A stretch of 6,607 nt of DNA from CAZNMF01 sp035547155 (GTDB lineage: Bacteria; Acidobacteriota; Vicinamibacteria; Vicinamibacterales; SCN-69-37): assembly GCA_035547155.1 (NCBI GenBank), contig DASZVJ010000170.1:1-6607 (forward strand), written 5' to 3'. Positions 6,071-6,607 of the stretch are shown here, piece after piece (position 1 is the first letter of the stretch; the number at the start of each line of letters is the position of its first letter). The notes beneath the pieces were generated by a model. That model was not told where the DNA came from. It was given only the letters and a program-made list of their open reading frames with translations, and made no database searches. The position numbers were made by a program, and so were the translations under genes.

Positions 6071-6100
6071 CCCTGTCGTCCACGGTGATCGTGCAGCGTG

Positions 6101-6607
6101 TCATTCGTCCCGCAGCGCGCGAATCGGATCGGTCGCACCGGCGCGCCAGGCCGGCACGACGCACGCGATGAGCACGAGCACCGAGATGAGCGCGACGATC
6201 GGCACGATGGTCGTCGTCTCCGGCGGACGCACCGCGACGGGCAGGTCGCGGAGCAACGTGCCACCCATCATCGCGCCCAGCACGCCGGCGGCCAGCCCGG
6301 CTGCGGTGAGCCGCGCGCCCTGCCCGACGACCAGACGCACGACCGTCGCACGCGGGGCGCCGAGCGCGAGGCGGATCGCAAACTCGCGCGTGCGCGCCGC
6401 CGCCATGTGCGCGATCGTCGCGTAGGTGCCGATCGACGCGAGCAGCAGCGCGATCAGCGCGGTGGCCGCGATCAGATCGAGACAGATCGTGAAGCTCGAC
6501 AACGAGTCCGCGACGACCTCGTCCATCGTCTTCACGCGGAACACGGCGAGATCGGGATCGACGTCGCGCACGATCGCGCGCACCGGATCGATCAGCGAGG
6601 CCGGCGG
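6101..6607 (-). CDS. ADOP/MacB-type ABC transporter permease, C-terminal part (5' end outside window)
   Basis: The last 168 residues of a second permease. The frame is open to the window edge, beginning PPASLIDPVRAIV, so the start lies beyond base 6607. Visible residues 1-30 (DVDPDLAVFRVKTMDEVVADS) are the end of the periplasmic core, matching the 'L-A/P-V-x-x-V-x-T-M/L' stretch before the last FtsX domain. Hydrophobic segments lie at about 39-66, 99-118 and 133-152. The loop motif is TREFAIRLALGA (73-84), and the C-terminus is PAWRAGATDPIRALRDE. This is the same family and same end type as the permease at the left edge, but the sequences differ enough that they are paralogues rather than recent copies. 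The ATPase partner and substrate are unknown. Its stop lies 56 bases upstream of the secreted-protein gene on the same strand, which has its own promoter signals. Confidence 0.9.
   Translation of the reverse strand, partial: PPASLIDPVRAIVRDVDPDLAVFRVKTMDEVVADSLSSFTICLDLIAATALIALLLASIGTYATIAHMAAARTREFAIRLALGAPRATVVRLVVGQGARLTAAGLAAGVLGAMMGGTLLRDLPVAVRPPETTTIVPIVALISVLVLIACVVPAWRAGATDPIRALRDE

Overview
The window is GC-rich bacterial DNA. At each edge it carries the end of a MacB/FtsX-type ABC permease of the kind found in large numbers in Acidobacteriota (the 'ADOP' permeases). It also has a small secreted protein with an FTGSWKL-type start of a sort common in that phylum. I infer an acidobacterium, possibly of the Vicinamibacteria class. 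This rests on gene families and composition only.

Layout, left to right: (1) the 3' end of an ADOP-type permease (+, 2-652) and a GC-rich hairpin; (2) a GNAT acetyltransferase of the phosphinothricin/methionine-sulfone type (+, 696-1190) and, 15 bases on, a complete GntP-family gluconate-type permease (+, 1206-2543); (3) a compact convergent gap with two adjoining hairpins, the first a perfect 26-bp palindrome; (4) a translationally coupled minus-strand pair, a GDPD-like protein (3608-4330) followed by a WavE-like protein (2610-3611), sharing an ATGA overlap and pointing to surface polysaccharide work; (5) a divergent gene (+, 4498-5442) that joins an N-terminal MshEN/T2SSE_N domain (a cyclic-di-GMP receptor fold) to a C-terminal Xre/MbcA/ParS antitoxin-like region; (6) a 140-bp convergent gap made almost wholly of repeats: an inverted pair of palindromic REP-like units, a 7-bp periodic array and an 8-bp periodic array; (7) a small secreted protein (-, 5583-6044) with its own promoter and Shine-Dalgarno; (8) the 3' end of a second ADOP-type permease (-, 6101-6607).

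The most unusual item is the MshEN-antitoxin fusion. Its first half keeps the exact 24-5-24 residue spacing of the two MshEN nucleotide-binding motifs but has no secretion or pilus ATPase after it. Its second half ends like the toxin-binding domain of RES-Xre family antitoxins, yet no RES toxin is visible in the window. A second point of interest is the GDPD-like protein: it keeps the HRG motif but has lost other residues expected for catalysis and is tied to a WavE-like gene. Most genes lack a recognisable Shine-Dalgarno, and at least one start looks leaderless.
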